From contig NC_033798.1 of assembly GCF_001876935.1 (NCBI RefSeq), forward strand, positions 2,479,421 to 2,543,420: a stretch of 64,000 nt of DNA, written 5' to 3'. Of the stretch, positions 25,231 to 36,514 are shown one piece after another. The stretch comes from Asparagus officinalis (lineage: Eukaryota > Streptophyta > Magnoliopsida > Asparagales > Asparagaceae). Within the stretch, counting starts at the first letter, position 1. Each line of letters starts with the position of its first letter. Below the pieces are notes generated by a model. It saw only the letters and a list, made by a program, of their open reading frames with translations. It had not been told where the DNA came from and did no database searches. Made by a program: the position numbers and the translations under genes.

Positions 25231-25684
25231 GGGGCTGTTTGGATGCCTTTAGGAAACTAGAGTATTTATGACATAAAATAAAAAGTGGTTATCCATCTCA
25301 TCACTTTCCATTGAGTGTTTACCTTGTTTGGTTAGGAATCTTTGTGAATCCTATAATAATAGTATTACATTGTTTGGATAGTATAATGTAAACTAGAGTA
25401 TTTATGACACAATGAAAAGTGGTTATCCACCTCACCACTTTCTACAATGTTTTGATTTTTTATTATTATTTTGGACAAATTTATGATATTGTGTAAGCTT
25501 TCCAACAAAATCACTCCAAAATTTGGTGATTTTGCTTTCGATGACACATCCTCAAAAGTTATAAGCTTTTCATGTAAAAAAGAATTTAAACAAACAATGC
25601 AAAGTGATGAAAACTGACATTGTGACCCACTTTTTTATACTTTTCATCCTTTTACATGATAAAAACATACAACCAAACAGCCCC
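25231..25684. mobile_element. MITE with GGGGCTGTTTGG ends
   Basis: The left end GGGGCTGTTTGGATG and the right end CCAAACAGCCCC are inverted. The interior has a duplicated block (AAACTAGAGTATTTATGACA, TGGTTATCCA(T/C)CTCA). hAT-like ends, but a clear 8-bp duplication was not found. Confidence 0.5.
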
Positions 25685-25846
25685 TAATATACAAATTCAC
25701 ATGTTACTAGCTATAAGAGCCTGAGGCCCTCGGTCCTCCCCATTTTGCCAAAAACGTCATAAGCAAATTAAAAATTACAGATCCGCACGCACCTCCCACT
25801 CGATAATTACGAAAGAAATCAGGGTCTGATATGACTAAACTCCCTA

Positions 25847-25856
25847 NNNNNNNNNN
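25847..25856. other. Assembly gap of 10 N at the 3' end of the small minus-strand gene
   Basis: Ten Ns interrupt a Gly-coding (GCC TCC)n tract. A single N at 26156 also breaks the same gene's frame. Confidence 0.95.
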
Positions 25857-26224
25857 GCCTCCGCCTCCGCCTCCGGAGACGAGATGCCGGTGAGCCAACG
25901 ACAAGTGATAAGTCCGAACGATCATCTTCTTGTCGTACTCCTTTATAGGCTTCGGGCGCGGGAACCCGTTAAGGGGTTCGGATCCTGACCCGAACCGGTC
26001 GGAGATCGCGCCCGAGCTCGCGAGCCCGACCATCATTCTCACGTAGGCGTCGCGGATCCTGGCGAAGACCCGCTTCGGAGAGAACCGGATCCGAGAGAGG
26101 AGTTTGAGCCTGAGCGGTACCTTGACTCGCCAGAACTTTTTACTGTTTCTACCGCNTCGCCGCTGAGGCGGTTGTAGGAGCGGCGTTTCCAGTAGCCCTT
26201 CCGGCCTCCGCTGTAGTTTTCCAT
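25857..26224 (-). CDS. Small basic conserved plant protein of unknown function, 3' end unresolved
   Basis: The reading starts at the ATG at 26224 (MENYSGGRKGYWKRRSYNRL). It changes frame by one base at the single N (26156) and continues as FWRVKVPLRLKLLSRIRFSP, KRVFARIRDAYVRMMVGLAS, then FPRPKPIKEYDKKMIVRTYH and a Gly run reaching the N gap. The order (short Gly/Arg/Tyr start, basic middle, RDAYV(R/K)MM motif, KEYD.KMI motif) resembles a family of short uncharacterised plant proteins; this is from memory and no function is known. The frame break sits exactly at an ambiguous base, so it is probably an assembly artefact. The stop codon is in or beyond the gap. Confidence 0.6.
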
Positions 26225-28214
26225 TTTTATTTTTATTTTTATTTTTTTTTAAAAATTCTTCGGGTTTTGTTTTTGGGATTAACGGAGAGAGGTTTCATTA
26301 GGGAGAGGAGGAACGAGAATTGCGCGAGGGAAACGAGGGAAGCGGCCAGTTCACGGGTGAATCTGAGCCGTCGATTTGTTAGATGGGAAGGAGGGCAGGG
26401 TACCAAATATGGGGCTAAATAGCACTTAGGTACCATATTGTTTTATCTGCTTGTTGATATGGATATGGTTACTCAAATTTATAACTGATAGGATATAGTT
26501 ACAGATATGATTTTGTAGCAAAATATCTGTATCCAAAATATTCAAAAACATATTAGCCATAGTGTTACGATAGTTTTAATCCTTAAATTATAGATTTGAG
26601 GTTAATTTTGATGATCAATATGTTTAATCTTAGCTTTTTAAATATAATGAACTCTTTTATATCATATGAACTGTATTTTTTTAATACTATCTGGGTTCTC
26701 ATATTCGATTGGTATCCGCATGTATTTTCGCTTATATATTCGCATGTATATACATATTTGTTTCTGATTTTAGCGGATATGGATATGGATTTTCCTCATC
26801 GATGTATACCTATATCCGTATCTGAGATGGGAAAGCGAATATAGATATGTGAAGTATCATATCCGAGCCGTATCCGGACCGAATGCATCCCTACTTATAT
26901 CCTCTCATATGTATTTTGTAGTACTTAAATACCCTAAAGTTTTTAAATCTGACAATTAAATACCCTAAAATATTTAAAAATTGCACATAAATACCCGTAG
27001 TTTTGCAAACTTGATGGTATTTAAGTGTAAGTTTTTAAAACTTTAGAGCATTTAAATGCCAGACTTATAAACTTTAAGGTATTTAACTCCCACTAAAAAA
27101 GGCAAGGGTATATAAATACAAGTTGAGGTATATAAGTGAGGAGTATGTGAAACAATAGGGTATATAAATGCTATTTAGCCTGAATATGGTGGTGGTTGTT
27201 TGTTGTGTTGTTTGATTGTGAACATTTTTAAAAGAAAATTTTGAAAATATAAGTTACCTTGCAATATAATTTTGCAATATCAGGAGAATGGAGAAAGATC
27301 TTGCTGACTCTAGCTTAAAAAAACAATTTGCATGAATTTTCCTTCAATTATATTTTCCAACTTGAGATGCATATTGCTGCGAGCAACTTGGACTGCTAGA
27401 AAGCTTATATATTGATATTGGCACCTTATAATTGGAATCCTGATGATGGAGTATCTAAGTATCTTCATGGTTGTTATATTTGCAATTTGTGAAAAATTAG
27501 TTCTTTAATTTGCATTAGAGCTATTAATCTAATTACCAATTGGTCGGTCAAATATAAGTTGAAAAATAAATTATCCTAGTTGAGGAAACAAAACCCATAA
27601 TGACTTTTAGACAAATGCAATTTTGACAGACCTCTTAATCAGATCCAGTGAAGCTTGTCGTAATATTTGTATGGCCTGTTTTATTTTGAAAAATAAAATA
27701 TTTTATCACCTCAAAATTAGGTCTCAATTTGGTATGTAATTTAGCTAATTCATGATGTGTGTTCTAAATTAATAGTTTATTTCCTAAGTGCATGCTGATG
27801 TACTCATCAAGTTTTAATGTTTATAATTGCTTTTTTTTTTTACAAATAAAAATGAGTTCGTTGATTCACCATTGATGATCCAGATGGTTGGGATATTCGA
27901 ATATGACTCTTATGATCTTGAGTTTGATTCCTTACTTGAGTTGTTAAAAAGAAAAGGGAAAAATGTGTCCAGGCCCCAAAAGTGGGAACTTCGTGTGACT
28001 AGCCCCCCTGTACTTTGCCCCATGTGGAATAGCCCCAAATACGCGTAGTATTTGCGACGAGGTCCCGAATTGACTTTTTTTCAGAAAAAGCCAGAGGAAG
28101 TTACGATCTTGCCCTCTGATGGGACTGAGCTGGGTTAATGTGCCGCCATCAAAAACTCTTCATCTTCCTAATTTCTGTACGAATTTCAACGTTTCTAGGG
28201 TTTTCGCCGGAAAA
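26225..28214. other. Intergenic with a MITE-like element at about 26411-27181
   Basis: GGCTAAATAGCA at about 26411 and TGCTATTTAGCC at about 27170 form matching inverted ends around an AT-rich block. That block holds GGATATGGATATGG-type words and the about 40-bp TTTAGGGTATTTAA repeats. From 27185 to 28214 nothing gene-like is seen, only AT-rich sequence. Confidence 0.45.
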
Positions 28215-31200
28215 ATGTCGTCTACGGAAGAATCCAGTAACGACTACGAGGTCGGGCACCGAGCCGAGTTGGAAGGAAAAGGCGCTTCATCTGCGGGTGG
28301 CAGCACGGAGGAAGCTACGCAAACCCTAATCGAAATGCAAAAGGAGGCAATACAATGGCGAGCCCAGAAAAGGAGGACGGCAATGGCTGGTCGTACCAAC
28401 AAACCTGGTCGTACCAACGAACCCCCCTCAAAAAAACAGTAAGTGTTATGTTATACTGCGAACAGACAATGCAGATTAACCCAATATTGTTAGTTTTAGG
28501 CTTATGTTATACTGCGAAGAGACAATGTGATTAACCCAATATTGTTAGTTCTAGGCTTTGTCCAATGTTAGTTCTAAATTTATACCAACGTTAGATCTTT
28601 GTCCAATGTTAGTTCTAAATTTATACCAACGTTAGATCTAGTTTAAGTCCAATGTTAGTTCTAATATGAGTCCAATGTTAGTTCTATAATATTACGTGTT
28701 AGCTCTATTTTGTTCCCATTAGTGCTAGGTCTAATGTTGTTTCATATGTCTTATTGAACTTACAAATTCAAAATTTTTTTGCAGGAAAAAAATTGCTCTA
28801 ACAGGCTCAGCAGAAACACTAAGGTTAACGGCCAATATCGGGGCTTATTGGGCATTTATGAAGCGCCTTGCCCCGAAGATCCGTCAGTGGCATAGGGATG
28901 CATACTGCGGTTCTATATTTCAGCACTACATTTTGTTTGGGGCTCCTGCGCCTGATCGGCCCACCCTTGAGCTGCTGCTGAGGTTTTTCGATAGAGATAA
29001 TAACACCTTTTGTATACCTGATTCAAAAAGTGGGGGTATGAAAAATGTTAGTTTTGATTTGCAATGGGTCCACAACCATACTTATTTCCCAATTTATGGG
29101 GAGGACATAAGGAACAATAGGGACTCAAGAAGCAGAATATGGCTGGAATACTTCGCTAAGCTTTTCATTTCTGAAGAGGGTAAGAAGTTAAAAAAAATCA
29201 GAAACCAGCCAACGTAAACATCTTGAAGGGCTACTTGAACGGCTTGTTGAATCTACCAAAAAGCGGGATATCGAGGATTTTGCTTTGCTACAAATTTTGT
29301 ATCAATGCTCTATGATATGGAGTCCCATAGCAAGGGAATGTATCCCTAGACCCTTACTCAGGTACCTGGATAGCATTCAGAGGGTCAATTCTGTTGCATG
29401 GGCCCCGTTCTTTTATAATGAAATTATCAGGGGCATTGGAGTTGCTTTGGAGGGAAAGAAGAAGCAAAAGGTCGCATATGTCCCAGGTTGCATGACACTA
29501 TTGTGTGTAAGTTCCATATTTTACTGATCTTGTTTCATTCTAATTCGTACCTATGCATTGTTAGTTCTAACTTATTCTATGTTAGTTCTATTCTGTAGCG
29601 TGTTAGTTCTAATCTGCACAGTGTTAGTTCTATTCTGTAGAGTGTTAGTTCTAATCTGTACAGTGTTAGTTCCGTTCTGTAGAGTGTTAGTTCTAATCTG
29701 CAGATTAGAACTCACGCTACAGACAGATTAGAACTAACACTCTACAGAATAGAACTAACATTCTACAGAATAGAACTAACACTGTGCAGATTAGAACTAA
29801 TACTCTACAGAATAGAACTAACACAGTGTTAGTTCTATTCTGTAGAGTGTTAGTTCTATTATGCACAGTGTTAGTTCTATTCTGTAGAGTGTTAGTTCTA
29901 ATCTGCACAGTGTTAGTTCTATTCTGCACAGTGTTACTTCTATTCTGTAGAGTGTTAGTTCTATCTGCACCCATTTAAGTTCTATCATAGGTCATGTTAG
30001 TTCTATCATAATTCATGTCGTACCACGTACTAATTTACACCATGTTAGTTCTAGATGCAGCCATATTTTATTCTCTTTAGTCTAGTCTAGTATTAAATGT
30101 TAATGGTAAATATATTATTTGGTACAGCTTTGGTACTACGAGATGACAGGCATAAAAAAATATGCCCTCTTAGACACCTCCAGACCTCCAATGACAAATT
30201 GGGCATTAGGGGAGGAGAGAATCGCATCTATGAGGATGCCGACAATTATTTCAAAGGCTAAGTCAGCGTCAATAACATTTGTCCATAGGCCTATTGCGGA
30301 GGTCGCTTCTCCTGGTCATGTTCATCCACTTCCCGCTGAACAAAGGGATGAAGTTCTTCAGCAAAAGCGTCAGGCAAAGAGGAAGACTTTGCAGGAAGCA
30401 AAAGCGTCAGGCAAAGAGGAAGGCTTTGCAGGAAGAAACTACTAAGAACTTCTCAATAGGTTACGTAAGTATCCTGTTATGTTAAGTCGTACTCATTTCA
30501 CACTAACTGCAAAGAATATCCTAATTATGTTTAATCCTACTTAAAATTATAATCTTGTATCAATAACAGATCATGGCAAAGCATATTGACGTTGCTTTTG
30601 ACGATGAAGAGGAGATCAATGTTCTTCCCATTGAGCAGCAACTCACATTTTGGAGAAATTCTGCTAAATTTCTCAAGCGACTTCTTGATGCTACAAAGCA
30701 GACCAAGAGCAATTATTGTAAAGAATTCATGATTGAGATCAACAGGCTTAACAGGATAATTGAAAAATGTGGAAGACATGATGAGGTTATAGACCCAGTG
30801 CTGCTTAAGTCAAATATCAAACAGAAAATTGCAAATGAAATTAGGAAGAAGCGACAGGGAGCTCAAGAGGAACAGAAGTCCAAAACAAGCAGTGTATATA
30901 AGGAAGAGCCCACCAGTCAAGAACATGTACATAAGATTGTTGAAGAGGATGTAAAGCATCTTGCTGACGATGAGGCAATAGAAGAGGAGCCAGTTACTTC
31001 TCCAGGGGAGGGGGTATATAGTAAGGTTGACCAGACTGTAGATACTAAGGTTGATGATAGTGTAAATAAGGAAGAGGAGCATATGCAACATATTGTAGAT
31101 ATGGAAGAGGAGCATATGGAACATATTGTAGATATGGAAGAGGAGCATATGGTAGATAAGGAAGAGGAGCATATGGAAGATATTGTAGATAATGAAGAGG

Positions 31201-31499
31201 AGCGTATGGTAGATAAGGAAGAGGAGTATATGGTAGACAAGGAAGAGGAGCATATGGAAAATGAAAATTTTATTGTAGATAACAAAGGTTTTGATGAGGA
31301 TACTGTTGATGGTGTAGATAAGGAGGAAGATATTGTAGATAAAGGCAAGGAGAATGTAGATAAGTTGGAAGCACAGGAGGAAGAGGATCTTGTGAATATT
31401 GAACATAATGTGGACAAACTTGTAGATGTTCTAACGAGCAATGTGAAAGCAAAGCGTAGACCAAAGGCAAAAAGGGTAAGCAGGAGATCTAAATGTTGA
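28215..31499 (+). CDS. Four-exon gene of unknown function with acidic repeat tail; two frameshifts
   Basis: Exons: 28215-28438, 28785-29506, 30128-30464, 30570-31499; all three splice joins are in phase. Exon 2 carries a compact aromatic-rich region (WAFMKRLAPKIRQWHRDAYC, LELLLRFFDRDN, FALLQILYQCSMIWSP, RYLDSIQRVNSVAWAPFFYN, GCMTLLC) that continues in exon 3 as LWYYEMTGIKKYA. The ending GCMTLL.LWYYE resembles mobile-domain or Ulp1-associated proteins carried by plant transposons; this is a loose resemblance. Exon 4 opens with a possible coiled coil and then an Asp/Glu/Val repeat (about EEEHMVDK, 31075-31260), ending in a basic KRRPKAKRVSRRSKC tail. Breaks: one extra A in an A run near 29189, and a 37-bp tandem duplication at about 30363-30436. 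Without these the reading frame is continuous. Confidence 0.55.
28480..28745 (+). repeat. TGTTAGTTCTA minisatellite in intron 1 of the unknown gene
   Basis: Degenerate units of the type TCCAATGTTAGTTCTAA and TTATACCAACGTTAGATCT occur about eight times. They share the core GTTAGTTCTA with the arrays at 29555 and 35610. Confidence 0.7.
29555..30060. repeat. 21-bp minisatellite in intron 3, with an inverted central block
   Basis: Units alternate GTGTTAGTTCTAATCTGCAC and GTGTTAGTTCTATTCTGTAG with a 21-bp period. Orientation is plus at 29555-29700, minus at about 29701-29821 and plus again at 29822-29965, with exact palindromic junctions at both flips. Beyond 29965 the repeats become irregular. 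Because 21 is a multiple of three and stops are absent, long spurious open frames appear on both strands. Confidence 0.85.
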
Positions 31500-31729
31500 T
31501 TTCCTTGTATTTCTTAAAAAATTTATAGGAAAAGTTTTGAGAAGTCAAAAAGTACAAATTTTCTTGTTTTTTGAAGTTTGCTTGTTTGGTTCAAAACAAG
31601 AAAATGTGCTACACACTTTATAGAAATAGCAACTTTTCTTTTTCTTTTGTTTGGTTACATATGTCAAATTTATAGAAAATTGTTAACTACCATATTTATT
31701 ATTTTAGTAATGGCTAGTTTAATGTCTAG
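31500..31729. other. 3' flank of the unknown gene
   Basis: AT-rich with no coding signal. Confidence 0.4.
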
Positions 31730-32186
31730 TTCCTAACAACATAGAGCTAAACAAGCTTGATTGAGCCATGAAACCAAAATAATAGCCAAAACAACCCGAC
31801 AACAAGCAAAAATATCAATCACATAGCCAACAATAGAGAGCTAAACAAGCTCGAATCAGCATAATAACCACAAAACAGCATCCGTCGTTCGACAACAAAA
31901 CCAATGACCACCATATATCCAACAATAGAGAGCTAAACTAGCTCGAATCTGCATATTAACTGAAAAAACAGCTTTAGGAGCTCGACTACAAGCCCAAGTA
32001 CTCACCAAATTCCCAACAATAAAGAGCTAAACAAGCTCGAATCAGCATAACAACCAAAAAACAGCCTTCATATCTCGACAACAAGCCCAAATGAGCACAA
32101 AATACCCGAGAATAGAGAGCTAAACAAGCTCGAATCAGCATACCAACTGAAAAAGTAGCCTCCAAAACTCGACAACAAGCCCAAAT
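31730..32186 (+). repeat. About 92-bp tandem repeat, five copies
   Basis: GAGAGCTAAACAAGCTCGAA recurs about every 92 bp (near 31744, 31838, 31930, 32022, 32115) with moderate divergence, each followed by TCGACAACAAGCC-like sequence. No coding. It abuts the copia LTR at 32187. Confidence 0.75.
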
Positions 32187-32625
32187 TGTTAGATCTACAT
32201 CATAAAACTTGAGATCTAAAACCATATAGCCATGATTAATTCAAAGAGATTAACAAGGATCTAAAAGAGCGGAAGCTTATACCTGAATCCATTGCTTGAT
32301 CTTGATTTTGGGTGTTGGATCTTCTAACCTTAGGGTTCTCTCTAAAACCGAATTTCTCTAGCTAGATGGGGGTGTAGAGAATTAGAGAATGTAACCCTAG
32401 GTTAGGGACCATAACCCCTTATTTATAGATGTTGTACTTTTGTAATTTAGCCCCTCAATAAATTACAATTACAACCTGGTATCTGCACATATAACCCCAT
32501 GATTATAATCACCCCCCTCTAGGGTCTAACAGATTGATCACTTTAGTGGGTTATCCTGAAAGATAACAAAACACATTGATTAATCATATGTGCCCACAAA
32601 TAGATTTATTAGATTAAATCCAACA
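32187..32625 (-). repeat. 3' LTR of a minus-strand copia element
   Basis: On the minus strand the repeat begins TGTTGGATTT at 32625 and ends AGATCTAACA at 32187. Directly upstream (32626-32640) is the polypurine tract GCCCAAGTGGGAGAT, typical of copia 3' ends. A TATA-like TATAAATA word lies inside. Confidence 0.7.
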
Positions 32626-33003
32626 ATCTCCCACTTGGGCACCATATGATTCCTTAAATTGTGTATAACCTTATGAGCTCAAAAATTGCTATCACTGAAA
32701 AGGTATTTCCGAACAATCTCGTCCATTGACTATATCAATATAGGATCAAAGCGGCCTTCGTCACATTTATCGTGACTCGACCCATCAATGGTCACATATA
32801 CCAATACAATCAAACGACATAGATCAATCATGGATGTGCAGCATGAAAATTACATGCAATGTGATTAGTACATGTCTATTTTCAACTGGTCCTCCTTTAG
32901 TGAGGTCAAAACCAAACATAATGTAGCAGAGTATCTTAACTGAATACTTTATTCTGATCAGACAATACGACCAGACATAAAGCACCACAAATACAAACTC
33001 CCA

Positions 33004-33272
33004 CTAAAACATAATATCCTCAAATAATACCACACCCATATGAGCAGTATGCTCATGAAAGACCTTGGGTGGCAATCCCTTAGTAAGATGATCAGCTATC
33101 ATGGAGTTTGTCCCAATGTGCTCTATGGATATCTCTCCACTCTGTACCCTTTCTTTCACAACCAGGAACTTAATGTCAATATGTTTTGACTTAGTTGAGC
33201 TCATGTTGTTATTAGAATACATTACTGCAAATTTATTGTCACAATATAACTTTAGTGGTCTTTCAACATTTT
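33004..33272 (-). mobile_element. Copia RNase H C-terminal fragment
   Basis: The minus strand reads PLKLYCDNKFAVMYSNN then KSKHIDIKFLVVKERV, EHIGTNSMIADHLTKGLPPK. This is the end of Ty1/copia RNase H. It belongs with the LTR at 32187-32625. The 5' side is cut exactly by the MITE at 33273, and no matching pol sequence resumes on the far side. Confidence 0.85.
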
Positions 33273-33564
33273 CCTAAAATCACATCATTCCCTAATATTT
33301 TTTTACGATCCGCTAGGTTGAACTTAATCTATACGTTCTTAAACTCAAACACACCAATTTTGGGATGAACCCGTCGTGTTTTGACCATTCGTTGAGTCGT
33401 CCAAAAAGTTCTATTCATTCGAAACCGTTAAAATTACGGCGAGTGAATGAAGGGTCAAAACACGACGGGTTCACCCCAAAATTGGTGTGTTTAGGTTTAA
33501 GAACGTGTAAATCAAGTTTAACAGAGCGGATCACAAAAAAAATAGGGAATGATGTGATTTTAGG
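33273..33564. mobile_element. Long-TIR MITE inserted in the copia RNase H fragment
   Basis: Arms of about 125 bp, starting CCTAAAATCACATCATTCCC and ending in the reverse complement, pair with high identity around a short loop. No target duplication was identified. Confidence 0.8.
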
Positions 33565-34199
33565 CCGCGTCCTTAGGTGGGGAGCCTAGGGTGTCACCTT
33601 AGATTCACTTTTCCCTATATATATATATGTTTATGTATAATATAATTTTTTTATGTAATTACTATAAGTATTTACAATTTGTTTATGTATAATATATGTA
33701 TATGTGTGTGTATATATATATATACATATACATATAATGAATGACATGAATACTTTGGACTACTTAGTCTATTGGTAAAATTTAGGAGTTTGGAGAGTAG
33801 GTTAGTGGTTCAAATCCTAGCCACAACATATATATTTAAGAGGTCTTTGATTTGGCCTTTAAATTCTATAATTATTTTTAATTTTATTTATTTCTATAAA
33901 TTTTATAATTATTTTAATTTCTATAATTTTTTATATTTATAAATTACATAATTACAATTGATTTATAATATAATTTTTTTATCAAAATTGTGTTTATTTT
34001 TTGAATTGTATTCTTCAAATTTTAAAAAAATTAAAAAATTTTAAATAATAAAAAAATCGGGCCGGCCTGGGGCAACCGGGCCTGGGTCCGGGCTCCGGTT
34101 TTGCCCGGCCTGGGCCCAGTTTTCCGGGCTGGGCCGGGCCGAATGGATAGTCCTACTCTAGAGTAATCAATAGAGAAAAACATGAATCATTGGAATCAT
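33565..34199. other. AT-rich repeat region with a SINE-like piece and a GC-rich palindromic patch
   Basis: At about 33765-33850 there is a tRNA-like stretch: TAGTCTATTGGTAA resembles an A box and GTGGTTCAAATCCTAG a B box. It resembles the SINE-like sequence at 37375-37500. At about 34060-34145 there is a patch of GGGCCGGGCC-type words in AT-rich surroundings. No gene. Confidence 0.45.
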
Positions 34200-35310
34200 C
34201 ACCTCTCGCGATGTTCACCTCATTGGCCTTCGGGTTTTTCTTCTTGCTATTCTCATTCTGCTTGAGCTTCGGACAATCTCTCTTTCAATGTCCTTATTCC
34301 TTACAGAATGCACACTGGTTCTTCACTAACTGATGGTGGCCCCTTGATTTTGACATGTTCCTATTACCACCTCTCGAATATGGACTTCTTCCTCTCGTCG
34401 ACAAGACCTCTCCTAAAGTGCTAGCGTGGGAAGTCTTGTTATCCTTCCTTCTCAAATCGTAGTTCATCAATGTGTTAGTCACTTCACTGTAGGTGATGAA
34501 AGATCTACCGTTCAACAAAGTGAGCACGAAGGTATCATACTCCTCATCGGGTAAGGAGCCTAACAAAATAATCGCCATGTACACGTCTATTATCTTCTTA
34601 TCCATGTTCTCCAAGTCCGACAATAACTTTGTATAGTTGTTCACATGAGCCGCTAGTGAGATGCCCCTGGACATCTGGAATCTCAATAATTTTCACAACA
34701 AGTGCAACCATTCTCAACACTCTTCGTAAGGTACTTGCTGTTAAGAATCTCTCACATATTCATCGCAAACGTCACCGTAAGCACATTGTATTTTAGCTAT
34801 TATTCCAAATAAGACCTGATCACCCTACAAGCGTTCCTATTCATCTTATCCCATATCGCCTCATCATATTTCGGTGGCCTCTCATGGACCATAATAGTCT
34901 CTTCCAAATTTTGAGCATTAAGAGCGTCTTGTATACGTTGCTCATCCACAAACCAAAATTGTTTTTGTCATCATACTTTACCATACAAATCTTAGTGTTT
35001 TGAAATCCAACCTGAACTGTACTCGGCATCATCCTGCTGCTTTCACCAACTTTTTCTCTTATTGAAAACCACTCCAAATTATAAAGAAAGATTCAAACTT
35101 TGACAAAAATTGAGAAATTACCCAACTGAACCCTAGATAGGATTCCAACATGATCTCTTGACCATACGAGGAAAGCGAGATCTCCAACGGTAACTCCACA
35201 ACGCTATCACCAACGGAGCTTTGAACTCCAAGAATCAAGCTTCCACAATGAATCTTCCTCTACCCAATGCCAAAATCCTAGATCTCAAATCTGGAGCTCT
35301 GATACCAATT
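34200..35310 (-). mobile_element. 5' part of a second minus-strand copia element: PBS and gag
   Basis: The complement of 35293-35307 is TGGTATCAGAGCTCC, a tRNA-Met type primer-binding site. Downstream on the minus strand the gag N-terminus is readable (35077-34841: DDKNNFGLWMSNVYKTLL). After a frame break comes the UBN2-type gag region (34686-34294: LSDLENMDKKIIDVYMAIIL, SLPDEEYDTFVLTLL). A zinc knuckle follows (CAFCKE, stop, GH, CPKL), broken by stop codons. Pol is absent. The sequence just right of the PBS differs from the LTR at 32187-32625, so this is a different element. Confidence 0.75.
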
Positions 35311-35609
35311 ATTGTGCGCTGTGTGGAAGCGTGTTCGACAACCAAACAAGTTGGCGTACGATGAGAGAAGAGAACCAAATTAAAACACGAGTGCAATCCA
35401 CCACAATACAACACAAATCAAACTAAACACAGAGATTTACGGGGTTTGGCAGTGGCTTACATCCACGGGGAGAGGATGGGAAGATTTTACTATATGGAGG
35501 AGAAATACAATGGGTTACAACTCGCAAAATCACTCAAATATAATCCTAACCAAACCTCTCAACTCCCTCACAATATCTCCCTCTCAAAGTGCTCAAAAGT
35601 CTCTCCTTC
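35311..35609 (-). repeat. Probable LTR portion of the second minus-strand copia element
   Basis: This sequence directly precedes the PBS on the minus strand, where the 5' LTR is expected. It has no coding. Its outer end was not located. Confidence 0.35.
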
Positions 35610-35795
35610 GTCTCAAGTTATTTCTAATTTATACCAAGTTAGTTCTATTTTATACCACGTTATAAACCTAATTTATACCACGATATAAACCTAATTTATA
35701 CCACGTTAGATCTAATTTATACGAAGTTAGTTCTATTTTTTACTACGTTATAAACCTAATTTATACCACGTTAGATCTAATTTATACCACGTTGC
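35610..35795 (+). repeat. Minisatellite of the GTTAGTTCTA / TTATACCACGTTAGATCT family
   Basis: About seven units alternate GTTAGTTCTATTTTATACCA-like and ATACCACGTTAGATCTAATT-like words. The ATTTATACCA(A)CGTTAGATCT phrase is also found at 28580-28640. Confidence 0.75.
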
Positions 35796-36184
35796 GGTCG
35801 ACCGGACATGTGCTCACAGTCGACGGGCTAGAAACAAGATTCAAACTCTGTAATCGTGTACATTATTGGTCAACCAGACTCATGCCATCGATCGACCGGC
35901 CAAAAGCAGGGTTTTCGACCCTGTAATTTTGCACGAACTCGGTCGACCGGCCTATGCCTTTCGGTCGACCGACCTGCAACCAAACTGTATATGCTGATTT
36001 TCACGTTTTCCCTAATTCTTTTGCCGTTTTCAACATGAACTTCATTGAAGGTACATTTTGAGTCAAGTATTTGAACTTCAATGAATTTCATTAAACGTAC
36101 ACTTTCTTCTAGATCTCTTACTTCTCATGATTGCAATATTTTAATTGAAAAAATCATTTATAGATCTCTTACTTCTCATGATTG
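35796..36184. repeat. Cluster of GGTCGACCGG palindromes
   Basis: The palindrome GGTCGACC or close variants recurs at about 35797, 35870, 35890, 35940 and 35962. From about 36080 a 65-bp block (TAGATCTCTTACTTCTCATG onward) is duplicated in tandem. No gene. Confidence 0.5.
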
Positions 36185-36514
36185 TAATATTTTAATTGAA
36201 AAAATCATTTAAAAAGCTAATTTCTGGACCTCTAAACTCCTCTCATATGCTGGTAGACTGGTCCTAATCAAATCAGTTATCTTTAATATGCATAATTACT
36301 AGAGAGGCGTTTTTGTTCTACTAAAAAAAGTCATCAAACTATTGAAAAAGGATGTATAGAGTATTTATGGTTAGGTAAACTGAACAAACACTCAAAATTT
36401 AAAGTGGCTGGGTCCACTGTAAGCTCTCCTAAGATGTGTTGTGTATTTGTCTAGGCCTTCACAACCTGGATTTGTTTAACAAGGTTTTGATGATTAAAAA
36501 TATATGGGCTATTG
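36185..36514 (+). mobile_element. LINE (non-LTR) reverse-transcriptase 3' remnant, left half
   Basis: With a few frame changes the plus strand reads AGRLVLIKSVIFNMHNYW, then LLKKVIKLLKKDV, HNLDLFNKVLMIKNIWAI-like. This is the segment after the RT domain in plant LINEs. It is interrupted at 36514 by the copia element and resumes at about 43629-43720 (IVLKTDSI, then decayed). Confidence 0.55.

Noticed and set aside
29555..29980. CRISPR-like or protein-coding repeat (long open frames on both strands)
   Set aside because: Units abut directly without unique spacers, the genome is plant nuclear, and the open frames follow from a stop-free 21-bp period.
30810..31441. Long open frames on the minus strand opposite exon 4
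   Set aside because: They are the complement of the acidic repeat coding of the plus-strand gene and give low-complexity Ile/Leu or Ser/Thr sequence.
33765..33850. Functional tRNA gene
   Set aside because: A- and B-box-like words are present but no cloverleaf or acceptor stem could be drawn; more like a SINE remnant.
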